Counted from the stretch's first letter, positions 41,437-49,924 are shown. The stretch: 64,000 nucleotides of DNA from JBDIAG01 sp963835085 (GCA_963835085.1 CAWIED010000001.1:1922001-1986000); one strand, 5' to 3'. The notes: a model not told the origin generated them from the sequence alone. Numbers and translations: made by a program.

Positions 41437-41543
41437 ATCAGAGCCGCATCTGGTGCGGGTCACAGCGGGGCACCGAGCGTCCCCGGACTTCGCCACTACC
41501 TCGACAGACCACTGCCTCATGCTGCATGCGGCAGACTTGCCGG

Positions 41544-42320
41544 ATGCGCTTGGCAACGTGGAACGTCAACTCCCTGCGGGCCCGGATCGGGCGGGTCGAA
41601 GCCTTTCTCGAACGGCACGACGTCGACGTGCTGGCCGTGCAGGAGACCAAGGTGGCCGCGGAGAAACTGCCCACGATGGGGCTCGACGCCATGGGGTACG
41701 AGGTGGCCGCCGCCGGCACGAACCAGTGGAACGGCGTGGCGATCATCAGCCGCGTCGGTCTGAGCGACGTGCAGGTGGGCTTTGCCGAGCAACCCACCTG
41801 GGGCGACCCGGCGCTGGTGGAGGCACGCGCTGTCGGCGCGACGTGTGGTGGAGTGCGGGTGTGGTCGCTCTATGTGCCGAACGGCCGAAAGCCGGGCGAT
41901 CCCCATTACGTGTACAAGCTCGAATGGCTGGCGCAGTTGCGATCGACCGCCCGGCAATGGCTCGATACGCCGGTTGCGTTGGTAGGCGACTGGAACATCG
42001 CCCCCACCGATGACGACGTGTTCGACATCGCGGCCTTTGCCAAGGACACCCACGTAACCCCGCCCGAACGCGCCGCCTTCCAGGGTTTTCTCGATGATGG
42101 TTATGCCGACGTGGCCCGGGCCTTCACCGCCGACCCCGAGATCTACACCTACTGGGATTACTACCGGCAACGATATGAACGAAACCGGGGAATGCGCATC
42201 GACTTCGTGCTCGGTTCTCCGCCGTTGGCCGCGCGGGCATCTGGCGCTTTCGTCGACCGGGATGAACGCGGCGGAACAGGTGCCAGCGACCACGCCCCCG
42301 TCGTAGTGGATTTCGACTGA
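41544..42320 (+). CDS. xthA: Exodeoxyribonuclease III (AP endonuclease family)
   Basis: A 258-residue ExoIII-type nuclease: LATWNVNSLRAR at the N-terminus, VQETKV (catalytic Glu), LVGDWNIAPTDDDV (Asp/Asn), GMRIDFVLGS and the catalytic SDHAPV at the end. It repairs abasic sites and oxidised 3' ends. Start at the ATG at 41544 (MRLATWN); a GTG-less earlier ATG at 41526 adds only six residues. Stands alone after citrate synthase. Confidence 0.92.
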   Translation: MRLATWNVNSLRARIGRVEAFLERHDVDVLAVQETKVAAEKLPTMGLDAMGYEVAAAGTNQWNGVAIISRVGLSDVQVGFAEQPTWGDPALVEARAVGATCGGVRVWSLYVPNGRKPGDPHYVYKLEWLAQLRSTARQWLDTPVALVGDWNIAPTDDDVFDIAAFAKDTHVTPPERAAFQGFLDDGYADVARAFTADPEIYTYWDYYRQRYERNRGMRIDFVLGSPPLAARASGAFVDRDERGGTGASDHAPVVVDFD

Positions 42321-42434
42321 CCCTGCATCGGTCGTGGTCGACTAACCCGGCGGCGGTGGTCGGCGATGTCGACTGACCCACTGCTGTCGCTGTCAATCCC
42401 GACTGAGCCCAGCAGAGCTCGGCAGGGGTGGGTT

Positions 42435-43970
42435 TCAGTCGACGGTCACGGTCACGGTGTGCCAACCCGTGGCCCCGTCGGGCGGCGGAGGCGCTTCGAC
42501 GCTCGTCTGGGTATGGCCGGTGCTGTCGGTGGCACGCACCCTGAGTCGGTGGTCGCCGCGGGTGGCCTGCCACCGAAACGTCCACTGCCGCCACGTATCC
42601 GGGCCGACTGTGGGCGCCAACTGCGCCGGTTGCCACGGGGCATCGTCCACCTGCACCTCCACCTTCTCGATGCCGCGGTGTTGCGCCCAGGCGACTCCGG
42701 CGACGGCCACGAGGCCTGGCTTGAGGCTCGCGCCGTAGGACGGCACGTCGATCCGCGAGGCGGTCTTGACCGGCCCCAACGCGCTCCAACCACGGGTGGT
42801 CCAGTAGGCGGTCTGGTCGGCGAACCGGGTGACCTGCAGCTCAGTGACCCACTTGGTGGCCGAGACGTAGCCGTACAGTCCGGGAACCACCATCCGTACC
42901 GGGAAGCCGTGCTCCACTGGTAGCGGCTGACCGTTCATGGCCACCGCGAGCAGCGCGTTGCGGTTGGGATCGGTGAGGACTTCGAGCGGGCTGGACGCGG
43001 TGAATCCGTCCACACTCCGCGAGAGCACCATGTCGGCCCCCGGTTTGGGCACCGCGCGCGCGAGCACCTCGCGGATCGGCAGACCGATCCAGGTCGCGTT
43101 GCCTGCCAGACCCCCGCCCACTTCGTTGGACACACAGGTCAGAGTGACCCACGCCTCCACCAGGCGGCTCTTGAGGAGCTCGTCGAACGTCAGCTTCACC
43201 TCGTGCTCCACCTCGCCATAGACCCGCAACTGCCAGGTGCTCGGGTCGACCTGCGGGACGGCGAGTGCGGTGTCGATGCGGTAGAAGTCTGCTGCCGAGG
43301 TTCGATAGGGCGTGAGTCCGGGCACCTTGGGGTTGACCCCTGCGGGGGCCGGGGGCGCGCTCACCGCGGGCACCGGCACCTTCAGCGCCGAGCGTGCCGC
43401 GGCGACGACCCGCGACGGGCCGGCCAGCACCCGGGAGCCCGCCCAGGCCAGGGCGGCCAGGCCAGTGGTGATGCCCACGGCAGTGAGGAAGCCGCGTCGC
43501 GACAGGTCGTCGCCGGACCCGGACCGGGCGGTCATGGGCAATCGATCGAGCATCGGACGCAGGGCGAGCATGGCGACCAGACCGCAGGCGAGGCCGGGTC
43601 CCCAATCGATGAACTGTGCATCCGGACGGGTCAGCGCCGCACCCGCGGCGACGAACGCGAGCACCCCGTAGGCGACGTAGCCGGCCGTGCGCCGAGTGCG
43701 GGCAAGCAGCCCCACCCCGGCGAGCAGCAAGCCCACCACCACGACCATGCCGATCGTCAGCACCGTCTTGTCGTGGGTGCCAAACGTGGCGACTGCGAAG
43801 TCTTTCAACCAGAGTGGGGTGTGGTCGATGAACGTCTCGCCCACCGCGTTCAAGGGGGCCGCCTGCGGTGAGATGACCACCGCGACAACCTGCCCGGCCG
43901 CCAGGCCCAGGGCTCCCGCTACCACCCCGGCAAGGGCCGCCAGCGGCCTCGAGGTCGAAGGTTGGCTCAC
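42435..43970 (-). CDS. Membrane-anchored molybdopterin oxidoreductase (sulfite-oxidase-like)
   Basis: A 511-residue protein: about four N-terminal membrane spans (residues 5-150), an SRRGFLTAVGI twin-arginine-like stretch after them, then a sulfite oxidase/YedY-type molybdenum domain with the Mo-ligand Cys in TLTCVSNEVGG and PVEHGFPVRMVVPGLYGY. The C-terminal Ig-like Mo-co dimerisation domain closes the protein (HRGIEKVEVQVDD; WQATRGDHRLRVRATDSTG). The catalytic domain is therefore outside the membrane. The substrate may be sulfite or oxidised methionine; no partner heme protein is adjacent. It starts with GTG at 43970. Confidence 0.85.
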   Translation of the reverse strand: MSQPSTSRPLAALAGVVAGALGLAAGQVVAVVISPQAAPLNAVGETFIDHTPLWLKDFAVATFGTHDKTVLTIGMVVVVGLLLAGVGLLARTRRTAGYVAYGVLAFVAAGAALTRPDAQFIDWGPGLACGLVAMLALRPMLDRLPMTARSGSGDDLSRRGFLTAVGITTGLAALAWAGSRVLAGPSRVVAAARSALKVPVPAVSAPPAPAGVNPKVPGLTPYRTSAADFYRIDTALAVPQVDPSTWQLRVYGEVEHEVKLTFDELLKSRLVEAWVTLTCVSNEVGGGLAGNATWIGLPIREVLARAVPKPGADMVLSRSVDGFTASSPLEVLTDPNRNALLAVAMNGQPLPVEHGFPVRMVVPGLYGYVSATKWVTELQVTRFADQTAYWTTRGWSALGPVKTASRIDVPSYGASLKPGLVAVAGVAWAQHRGIEKVEVQVDDAPWQPAQLAPTVGPDTWRQWTFRWQATRGDHRLRVRATDSTGHTQTSVEAPPPPDGATGWHTVTVTVD

Positions 43971-43981
43971 AGTTCAGCATA

Positions 43982-44005
43982 GGCGCGCTCTCCTGTGAGC
44001 GCGCC
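43982..44005 (-). terminator. Hairpin downstream of the small gene at 44038
   Basis: GGCGCGCTC-tcctgt-GAGCGCGCC, perfect 9-bp stem, 32 bp beyond the stop at 44038 and just before the start region of the oxidoreductase gene. Confidence 0.55.
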
Positions 44006-44037
44006 CGATCACGGCGTGGGCTTGCGCCGGGTCTTCG

Positions 44038-44280
44038 CTAGACGGGTGCGCTTTGGCTTTGGCTTTGGCGCAACTCGCAGGCGTTGTAGTTCAAGCCGAC
44101 TACCAGTTCCACCTTGGCGGGATCGACGTCGCTCAGCAGCGGGAGACCGTGGTCCTCTGCCCATCGATTGGCTCGTGGTTCGAGGGTGCGACGACGAAGC
44201 ACTGCACCCGCCGTGCTCATCAGCAGGTTTCCCGGCACGATGGCCAGACAGGAAATGAGCGTACGCAGCACGGCGGGCAA
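44038..44280 (-). CDS. Small hypothetical protein (up to 80 aa), start uncertain
   Basis: This frame has high GC3, a hydrophobic N-terminus (LRTLISCLAIVPGNLLMSTAGAVL) and an ordinary C-terminus (ANRWAEDHGLPLLSDVDPAKVELVVGLNYNACEL), and ends before a good hairpin. The only starts are TTG at 44280 or a GTG at about 44271. An overlapping frame begins MSKDEALDQVRDL at about 44317 with acceptable codon use, then becomes arginine-rich. A frameshift joining the two may have broken one gene. Not recognised. Confidence 0.4.
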   Translation of the reverse strand: MPAVLRTLISCLAIVPGNLLMSTAGAVLRRRTLEPRANRWAEDHGLPLLSDVDPAKVELVVGLNYNACELRQSQSQSAPV

Positions 44281-44476
44281 GATCGCGCACCTGATCGAGA
44301 GCCTCGTCTTTCGACATGGTCACCGCGGGCGACGGCGTCCCGTCCGCAGTCTCGCCGTGCTGGGGCTCTGACTGCGGCATGACGTTCCCATCGACCGGCA
44401 CGGGTGATTGCTTGACCCGCGAGAGCACCCGTCGGAGGGAGTCAGTTAGGTCACGGCGACAAAAAGCCGGGCGCGA

Positions 44477-45118
44477 TCAGCCCCGTTCGTCGGCCAGCAG
44501 GGGTTCGAGTTCGGGCAGCAGCGCTCGCAGGGCCTGTCCACGGTGGCTGACCGCGTTCTTCTCCTGCGGGCTGAGCTCGGCGGTGGTAACGCTCCGACCT
44601 TGCGGACGGAAGATCGGGTCGTAGCCGAAACCGTTCTCCCCGTGCGATTCTCGAGTGAGGGTGCCCTGTACACGACCATGCCGGACGACCTCACGTCCAT
44701 CGGGCAGCACGAGCACGACGGCGGCCACGAAGGCCGCTCCGCGGTGCTCGGTGGGCACGTCGGCAAGCTGGTCGAGCAAGAGCTGCAGGTTGTCCGCATC
44801 GCGGCCGTGGGCACCCGACCAGCGGGCGGAGAAGATGCCGGGGGCACCCCCCATCACATCGACGCACAGGCCCGAGTCGTCGGCCAGCGCGGGCAGCCCG
44901 GTGACCTGCACAGCCGCGCGGGCCTTGAGCAGCGCGTTCTCCGCGAACGTCACCCCTGACTCCACGACGGTAGGCACGTCGTACCCGGCAGTGCCCACCA
45001 GCCGGGCGTCGATGGCGGCGCGGTCGAGCCGTCCGGCCAGGGCCTCGGCAAGGATCGCGCGCACCTCCCCCACCTTGTGGGCGTTGCCGGTGGCGAGCAC
45101 CACCCGCGCATCGTTCAC
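44477..45118 (-). CDS. rdgB: dITP/XTP pyrophosphatase (HAM1/RdgB)
   Basis: A 213-residue HAM1-fold nucleotide pyrophosphatase: LATGNAHKVGE at the N-terminus, ADDSGLCVDVMGGAPGIFSARW, GENGFGYDPIFRP and the final SHRGQALRAL. It removes deaminated purine nucleoside triphosphates (ITP, dITP, XTP). It starts with GTG in a 4-bp overlap with rph, the conserved actinobacterial rph-rdgB operon. Confidence 0.93.
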   Translation of the reverse strand: MNDARVVLATGNAHKVGEVRAILAEALAGRLDRAAIDARLVGTAGYDVPTVVESGVTFAENALLKARAAVQVTGLPALADDSGLCVDVMGGAPGIFSARWSGAHGRDADNLQLLLDQLADVPTEHRGAAFVAAVVLVLPDGREVVRHGRVQGTLTRESHGENGFGYDPIFRPQGRSVTTAELSPQEKNAVSHRGQALRALLPELEPLLADERG

Positions 45119-45873
45119 GCGCGGAACCCACCGGGTTCGGCGGCCAGCGCGGCACGCTGGAGCTCTGCCAGCTGAGCGCAGCCGCCGGCGGCCAGGTCGA
45201 GCAACACATTGAGCTCGTCGCGCCGGAACGGCACCCCCTCGGCGGTGCCCTGCACCTCGACGAACGACCCGGAACCTGTGGCGACCACGTTCATGTCGGT
45301 GTCGGCGTCGACGTCTTCGACATAGCAGAGATCGAGACAGGGGGTGCCCTTCACGATGCCCACACTGACGGCGGCCACGGAATCGGTGAGCGGCTCGCCC
45401 TTGACCCAGCCCTTGGTGCGGGCGAACGCGATGGCATCGGCGAGCGCCACGTAGGCGCCCGTGATCGCAGCTGTGCGGGTGCCGCCGTCGGCCTGCAGCA
45501 CGTCGCAGTCGAGCACGACGGTGTTCTCCCCTAGCGCCTTGGTGTCGACCACCGCCCGCAGCGAGCGACCCACCAGCCGGGAGATCTCCTGGGTGCGGCC
45601 GCCGACCTTGCCGCGCACCGATTCGCGCTCGGAGCGGGTGTTGGTGGCACGCGGCAGCATCGCGTACTCCCCCGTCACCCAACCGTTGCCCTGCCCCTTG
45701 AGCCAACGCGGCACGCCCTCGGTGAACGACGCCGCACACAGCACCCGGGTGGCACCGAACTCGACCAGCACACTGCCCTCCGCGTGGTCGAGCCAGCCGC
45801 GGGTGATGCGGACGTCGCGGAGTTGATCGACGGCGCGGCCGTCGGTGCGCGGGGTGCTGCCCGGGGTGGTCAT
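45115..45873 (-). CDS. rph: Ribonuclease PH
   Basis: A 252-residue phosphorolytic 3'-5' exoribonuclease: RTDGRAVDQLRDVRITRGWL, GWVTGEYAMLPRATNTRSERE, GRTQEISRLVGRSLRAVVD and DCDVLQADGGTRTAAITGAYVAL are all typical. It trims tRNA 3' ends. ATG at 45873 behind GGAGAAG. It belongs with rdgB and, in other actinobacteria, with the Rv1339-like, DUF2017, clpS and pncB genes that here lie 6-8 kb away. Confidence 0.94.
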   Translation of the reverse strand: MTTPGSTPRTDGRAVDQLRDVRITRGWLDHAEGSVLVEFGATRVLCAASFTEGVPRWLKGQGNGWVTGEYAMLPRATNTRSERESVRGKVGGRTQEISRLVGRSLRAVVDTKALGENTVVLDCDVLQADGGTRTAAITGAYVALADAIAFARTKGWVKGEPLTDSVAAVSVGIVKGTPCLDLCYVEDVDADTDMNVVATGSGSFVEVQGTAEGVPFRRDELNVLLDLAAGGCAQLAELQRAALAAEPGGFRA

Positions 45874-45962
45874 ACGAGCTTCTCCAAGGTGAGCCTGTCC
45901 AACGTTGATGGATCCTCGCGAGCCTAACAAGATGGTGACGGAGGTATTTCCGCCTTATTCCA

Positions 45963-45990
45963 TAGACAACCCGCGTTGATGTGCTACCGT
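45963..45990 (+). promoter_or_regulatory. Promoter of the riboswitch-controlled transcript
   Basis: TAGACA (45963-45968) and TACCGT (45985-45990) with a 16-bp spacer; transcription would start just before the riboswitch. Confidence 0.5.
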
Positions 45991-45999
45991 CGTGGGCGT

Positions 46000-46078
46000 C
46001 CCATCAAGAGCGGCCGAGAGATCTGGCTCGTCGACGCCGCAGCAACCCGATACGGGTGCTCCCGCCAGAACCGATGGA
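46000..46078 (+). promoter_or_regulatory. SAM-I (S-box) riboswitch
   Basis: Compact S-box aptamer. P1 CCATC/GATGG (46001-46005 with 46073-46077) is followed by ATCAAGAG, P2 GCGGC/GCCGC enclosing GAGAGATCTGGCTCG, the invariant GCAACC-type junction (CAGCAACC), P3 ACCCG/CGGGT, then GTGCT and the return strand. All consensus blocks are present and in order. The 3' strand of P1 shares its last G residues with the GGAGGA ribosome site of the leader peptide, so SAM binding should hide that site. Normally SAM turns such genes off. Confidence 0.8.
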
Positions 46079-46086
46079 GGAATCGC

Positions 46087-46116
46087 ATGACCCAGCACCA
46101 GCGGTGTTGTCGCTGA
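46087..46116 (+). CDS. Cys-Cys leader peptide MTQHQRCCR
   Basis: ATG at 46087 follows GGAGGA by seven bases and opens nine codons, MTQHQRCCR, ending at TGA. Consecutive Cys codons at positions 7-8 are the mark of cysteine-sensing attenuator peptides known upstream of sulfur genes in mycobacteria. It lies between the SAM riboswitch and the cysteine dioxygenase gene, within a 212-base leader that contains further GC-rich hairpins. Confidence 0.6.
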   Translation: MTQHQRCCR

Positions 46117-46328
46117 CCGCGACCCCGTAGCAAACCGCTCGACCCGTCGCGCCCGCAGTCACGCGGTGCGCGGCTCTCAAGACGCCGTCCCCAGCGCAGC
46201 CGTGCGCTCCGCCTTCGTGCGCCTGTGGCCCTTGTGCCCTGGGCCTTCACGCGCTGGCGCTGCGCCCCGTGCGCGCTGGGCGGCCCCGTACATGACCTGA
46301 CACTGCTTACTCGCAAAGGACTTTCACC

Positions 46329-46826
46329 ATGACTGCTGTAGCTGTTCGACCTGCTCCGAACCCCACCACCAGCCGCGACGTCGACCTGGTCGGCCTCGTC
46401 TCCCAGGTGGCCGCTGACCCCCGGCAATGGCGCAAGCACGCCAAACTGAACGGCGCCCAGCGTTCTTGGACGCGCCTTGACGTGGCCGAGGACGTCGATG
46501 TCTGGGTCATTGTGTGGGGCACTTCGGCCGGCACCGACCTGCATGACCACGGCGACTCCGCCGCCGCCTTCACCACGGTGCGCGGGGTTCTCACCGAGAT
46601 CCGCCCCGACGGGCGGGGCCGACTGCTGCCACGCAAGTTCATCCCCGGCGTAGTGGCCGAGGTCGCTCCCGGTGAGGTGCACGACGTCACCAACGAACAC
46701 GCCCAGACGGCCGTGAGCATTCACGCCTACTACCCGCGGTTGACGGAGATGACCTTCTACACCCGTACGAGCGACGGCCTTGTCATCCCCGATCGGATCG
46801 TTCCCACCGCGCTGCCCGAGGTGTGA
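46329..46826 (+). CDS. Cysteine dioxygenase
   Basis: A 165-residue cupin of the type I cysteine dioxygenase family: two Fe-binding histidines in TDLHDHGDS, the third in GEVHDVTN, and the catalytic Tyr region SIHAYYPRLTEMTFY. It oxidises cysteine to cysteine sulfinate. ATG at 46329 with AAGGA upstream. Its leader carries a SAM riboswitch and a Cys-Cys peptide, so expression probably responds to methionine/SAM and cysteine levels. A stand-alone gene: no taurine or sulfite genes follow, though a sulfite-oxidase-like gene lies 2.4 kb before rdgB. Confidence 0.9.
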   Translation: MTAVAVRPAPNPTTSRDVDLVGLVSQVAADPRQWRKHAKLNGAQRSWTRLDVAEDVDVWVIVWGTSAGTDLHDHGDSAAAFTTVRGVLTEIRPDGRGRLLPRKFIPGVVAEVAPGEVHDVTNEHAQTAVSIHAYYPRLTEMTFYTRTSDGLVIPDRIVPTALPEV

Positions 46827-46844
46827 CGGGTCGGCGGCCCCGCC

Positions 46845-47014
46845 TTGGTCGTCGAGCTGTCACGTCGGCGCCTCCCCCTTGGTCGTCGAACTGTCACGTC
46901 GGCGCCTCCCCCTTGGTCGTCGAACTGTCACGTCGGCGCCTCCCCCTTGGTCGTCGAACTGTCACGTCGGCGGCTCTGTCTTGGTCGTCGAACTGTCACG
47001 TTGTGCGCTGGGCT
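46845..47014. repeat. Five 34-bp tandem repeats after cysteine dioxygenase
   Basis: TTGGTCGTCGAACTGTCACG-type units begin at 46845, 46879, 46913, 46947 and 46981, exactly 34 bp apart with few differences and no spacers. The last unit merges with the 0.4-kb cassette. A direct-repeat tract, not a CRISPR array. Confidence 0.9.
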
Positions 47015-47395
47015 GTCACCAAGTTGGCCACGGACGGGCGAAGAACGTGACAGGTGGATGCACGGAACGGGCCGGATCCGAGGCACCGATGCGGGCCTGC
47101 CCTTGGAAGGATCAGCTCCGTCGGGCACAACTCTGGGGTGCGAGCGGGCCGGTCGGCGCGTCCGGGCGGTCAGCAGGGGGGCGGGCGCCGGTGGTCGGTC
47201 GCTGCGGCCGGCGCTGGGATGTCCGGAATCCGGCTCGCTTGGGTGCAGCGCCCTGGGGTTTCGTGCTCAGCCGGTCGCTATCGGCTGGCGCTGGTGCCGG
47301 ATTCCGGACACCGACCCGGCCCGCTCTCGAACGGGTCCTCGCGCTCACACGGTCAGCCGGCACAACGACCGCACAAACCAACCGATCCCCGCTCA
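46985..47395. repeat. Diverged 0.4-kb intergenic cassette, copy C
   Basis: Shares ordered blocks with the reverse complement of 16700-17060. A 10-bp inverted repeat CTGTCACGTT/AACGTGACAG (about 46991-47000 and 47045-47054) encloses TGTCACCAAGTTGGCC. The hairpin element follows, then ACACCGACCCGGC and CACAACGACCGC. No gene is supported between 46827 and 47724. Confidence 0.65.
47220..47310 (+). repeat. Long hairpin element C (91 bp)
   Basis: Perfect 15-bp arms TGTCCGGAATCCGGC (47220-47234) and reverse complement (47296-47310). The arm sequence differs from A and B at several positions on both sides, so pairing is conserved by compensatory change. Core TTTCGTGCTCAGC at 47259-47271. Confidence 0.85.
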
Positions 47396-47724
47396 CTCAC
47401 CACCCCACGACCACGGACGTTGGAATAGATCTCGCGATGCCCCGGGTCTGTCACTCCAGCCTGACGCCTCGGATCCGAACCTCCAGGGCTACTCCTTCTA
47501 CGCTCACGTCACGGCGCCCACGCGGCGGACGCAACCCCACCCACGACGGACTGGCACTCCATCTCGACTAAAAGCGTCCGGCGCACCGAAATCGTTACCC
47601 AACGAGTGGTGCGCCGGACGCGATTCGGCATGCTGAAGCCGCACCGAAGTGGTCAACTGGTAGACAGATGCGTCCACGGCCATGGGGGCTGCCAGACGGA
47701 CGACCGGGGCATGAAGGAGTGATC

Positions 47725-48450
47725 ATGAATACGCGGTTGCACTGGGGTTCAGCCCGTCGGGCCGGCAAGGGATCTGTCGCGCTGCCGGCGGTCGCGGTGG
47801 GCCTCCTGGCTGTGGCGTTGACCGGTTGTTCAGGTGGTTCCACAGCGGCGTCGGCCAGCGCCACCACGACCACGCAGACCTCCTCGGCCAGTGACACCCC
47901 GACCCAGTCCGCGTCGATGGCACCCTCTGACTCCACCGCGACCGCCTCGACGGGGTCTACGTCGTCGGGATCGATGTCGTCCAACTCCACGTCAGGAACA
48001 ACGGCCACGACAGCGGCAGTCGCCAGCTCGCGCTGCCTGGCATCGGGCACCAAGGTGTCGGCGTTCGTGACGCCCGGCGGGGGCGCCGCGGGCAGCTACG
48101 GCGTGACGCTCAAGGTCACCAACACCTCATCCCGTACCTGCACTCTCACCGGATTCCCGGGCGTCTCAATGGTCTACGGCGACAAGGGTGCCCAGCTCGG
48201 CAAGGCCGCCGACCGAAGCGGCAGCAAGGCCGGGCCGGTCAGGGTCGCCCCCCGGGCGTCTGCGACCACCCTCGTGCTCGTGGGGCAGGCCGCCAACTTC
48301 GAAGGCTGCACCCCCACCCCTGCCAAGGGCCTACGGGTCTACCTGCCCGACGAGACGCACTCGCAGTTCGCACCGCTCGGTTCGCTGATGGGTTGCCCCG
48401 AGAGCTCCGTGCCGACGGTGCTGCACGTCTCCTCGTTCGGCAGTAAGTAA
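47725..48450 (+). CDS. DUF4232 lipoprotein
   Basis: A 241-residue exported lipoprotein: signal peptide with lipobox LTGC (Cys at about residue 36), a Ser/Thr-rich disordered spacer of about 75 residues, then a DUF4232 domain (SSRCLASGTKVS; YGVTLKVTNTSSRTCTLTGFPGVSMV; GCTPTPAKGLRVYLP) with the usual Cys pairs. It is attached to the outer face of the membrane; function unknown. ATG at 47725 with AAGGAG upstream. Confidence 0.85.
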   Translation: MNTRLHWGSARRAGKGSVALPAVAVGLLAVALTGCSGGSTAASASATTTTQTSSASDTPTQSASMAPSDSTATASTGSTSSGSMSSNSTSGTTATTAAVASSRCLASGTKVSAFVTPGGGAAGSYGVTLKVTNTSSRTCTLTGFPGVSMVYGDKGAQLGKAADRSGSKAGPVRVAPRASATTLVLVGQAANFEGCTPTPAKGLRVYLPDETHSQFAPLGSLMGCPESSVPTVLHVSSFGSK

Positions 48451-48465
48451 CCGGATCTTCTGGGC

Positions 48466-48492
48466 GCGCCAGCCACAGGGCTTTCCTGGCGC
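48466..48492. terminator. Hairpin between convergent genes
   Basis: GCGCCAG (48466-48472) pairs with CTGGCGC (48486-48492) in the 42-bp gap between the DUF4232 and DUF4328 stops; followed on the + side by TTACGCC only. Confidence 0.55.
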
Positions 48493-49194
48493 TTACGCCG
48501 GAGACCAGGTCTGCTGCGCCGCTGAGATGCGCCGCACGATGCGAATCCACGCAACCAGCGCAACCACCTGGGCAACCGCCGCGAGCGCGCGCAACCACGG
48601 CACGGCCGTCAGTCCCGCCAGGCTCGGGGGCTGGCCCCCTTGGCCGAGCAGATAGTCCGCGCACACCCAGCCGTAGATCGCCACCAGCCACGTGAGCCAC
48701 CACACCGGCACCCACCAGTCGTCGTCGACGGGGCCGGCCGAGCCGCGCGGACGGCTGGCGATCGAGATGTCGCGCACCACCTGGTAGGGAAACCACAGGC
48801 TCAGCACCGGGAACCACCAGCCCACCCAGGTCCATGACATGCCACGGCGATGGCGCGCGTCGGGGTATAAGGCGAGGGTGTTCATCCGGGCCCGGTGCAG
48901 AAACAGACAACCGGTGACGTAGGCCACCAGGATGCAGATCGACAGCGGCACCGACAGCGCCGCATAGGCCGTGAGCACCTCGTCAGTCGGGCGGCCGGCC
49001 CGCACTGCCTGCGCTTGGGTGGCCGCGGCCCACGGCGCAGTGACAGCCTGCGCCGCGCCGAGCACCGTCCAGACGATGGCGACGACGATCACGACCCGTC
49101 CGAGGCCCGCCACGGGTTTGAACCGCGCCACCAACTGGGGCGCCCTGGGTGCGCGGGCCGCTGCCGGCTGGCGCGGGCGTTCTGGTTTCGCCAT
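48493..49194 (-). CDS. DUF4328 membrane protein
   Basis: A 233-residue protein with about six membrane spans after a basic Pro/Ala-rich N-terminus. The stretch RARMNTLALYPDARHRRGMSWTWVGWWFPVLSLWFPYQVVRDI is the DUF4328 signature (Trp/Pro-rich with the WFPxxxLWxPYQ motif). Function unknown. The start is the ATG at 49194, with GGAG upstream; an earlier start would run into low-quality sequence. Confidence 0.8.
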   Translation of the reverse strand: MAKPERPRQPAAARAPRAPQLVARFKPVAGLGRVVIVVAIVWTVLGAAQAVTAPWAAATQAQAVRAGRPTDEVLTAYAALSVPLSICILVAYVTGCLFLHRARMNTLALYPDARHRRGMSWTWVGWWFPVLSLWFPYQVVRDISIASRPRGSAGPVDDDWWVPVWWLTWLVAIYGWVCADYLLGQGGQPPSLAGLTAVPWLRALAAVAQVVALVAWIRIVRRISAAQQTWSPA

Positions 49195-49272
49195 CGTGCC
49201 GTTCTCCGTTCTTCGCGCTGTGACACCCCACGCTAAAGGCTGCATGACCCCCTGCATCTCGGTCCCAGCGCA

Positions 49273-49300
49273 CCCTAACCGCAATGCCTTTCGGTTAAGG
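49273..49300. repeat. Flanking hairpin, left of module 2 (inverted copy)
   Basis: CCTAACCG and CGGTTAAGG around AATGCCTTT. The reverse complement (CTTAACCG-AAAGGCATTG-CGGTTAG) matches 7370-7400 and the first half of 49925-49965, so module 2 is bounded by inverted copies. Confidence 0.6.
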
Positions 49301-49440
49301 TTCGGGAGTTGGTGTCAACCCCCGCGCCCAGACGAGCCCTGACTTTGGGAGTTGCGTCTGGCGAGGAAGGCGCCGCCTTGTAGGTGAATCACCGTCTTGC
49401 CGGACCTCTGAGTCGATCTCCACCATAAGACGCCTGATCG

Positions 49441-49730
49441 GGTGCCAACCGCGGCAGATACACCGCGAACGGCACCTCCCAGCGAGCTCACCCCCGGTTC
49501 CGGCGCTCAACCGGGTGCCAACCGCGGCAGATACACCGCGAACGGCACCACCCAGCGAGCTCACCCCGGTTCCGGCGCTCAACCGGGTGCCAACCGCGGT
49601 AATTTCACCGCGAACGGCACTACCCAGCGACTCAGGTCCGTGAGGGGTTGAGTCTGGGCTTCTGGGGGCTGTGACGGGGCCAGTTCTGACGCTATGGCGA
49701 TGCCCCGCCGGACGGGGCATCGTCATAGCG
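49441..49730. repeat. Intergenic module 2: three 72-73-bp hairpin repeats plus a long stem-loop
   Basis: GGTGCCAACCGCGG recurs at 49441, 49514 and 49586. In each unit it faces CCGCGAACGGCAC(C) so that GGTGCC and CGCGG pair around a symmetric AAC/AAC internal loop, while the apical loop varies (cagataca, cagataca, taatttca). The stem-loop CGCTATGGCGATGCCCCG (49690-49707) with 49713-49730 follows after about 45 bp. Same order as 7042-7267. No gene is supported between 49195 and 50006. Confidence 0.8.
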
Positions 49731-49792
49731 CAGCAAAGCCCGTGCCCTGCGACTGTCAAAGCCTCCCGTTACGGAAGACCCGGGCAGGCTGC

Positions 49793-49880
49793 GTCGTCCG
49801 CCTGTCGTCCGCCTGTCGTCCGCCTGTCGTCCGCTTGTCGTCCGCTTGTCGTCCGGCTCCGTCCGCTTGTCGTCCGGCCC
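49793..49880. repeat. 11-bp tandem repeats (CGTCCGCCTGT)
   Basis: About six copies of cgtccgcctgt/cgtccgcttgt, then less regular copies, between the stem-loop and the right flanking hairpin. Absent from module 1, so it arose or expanded after duplication. Confidence 0.85.
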
Positions 49881-49924
49881 TGCCCCGCGACACCCAAACA
49901 TGGATCTTGACACCCCCACCCCGA

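Noticed and set aside
40114..41556. 480-codon frame antisense to citrate synthase
   Set aside because: No family similarity, composition of a shadow; the + strand has catalytic motifs and a promoter.
46845..47014. CRISPR array with 34-bp direct repeats
   Set aside because: No spacers between units and no cas genes in the window.
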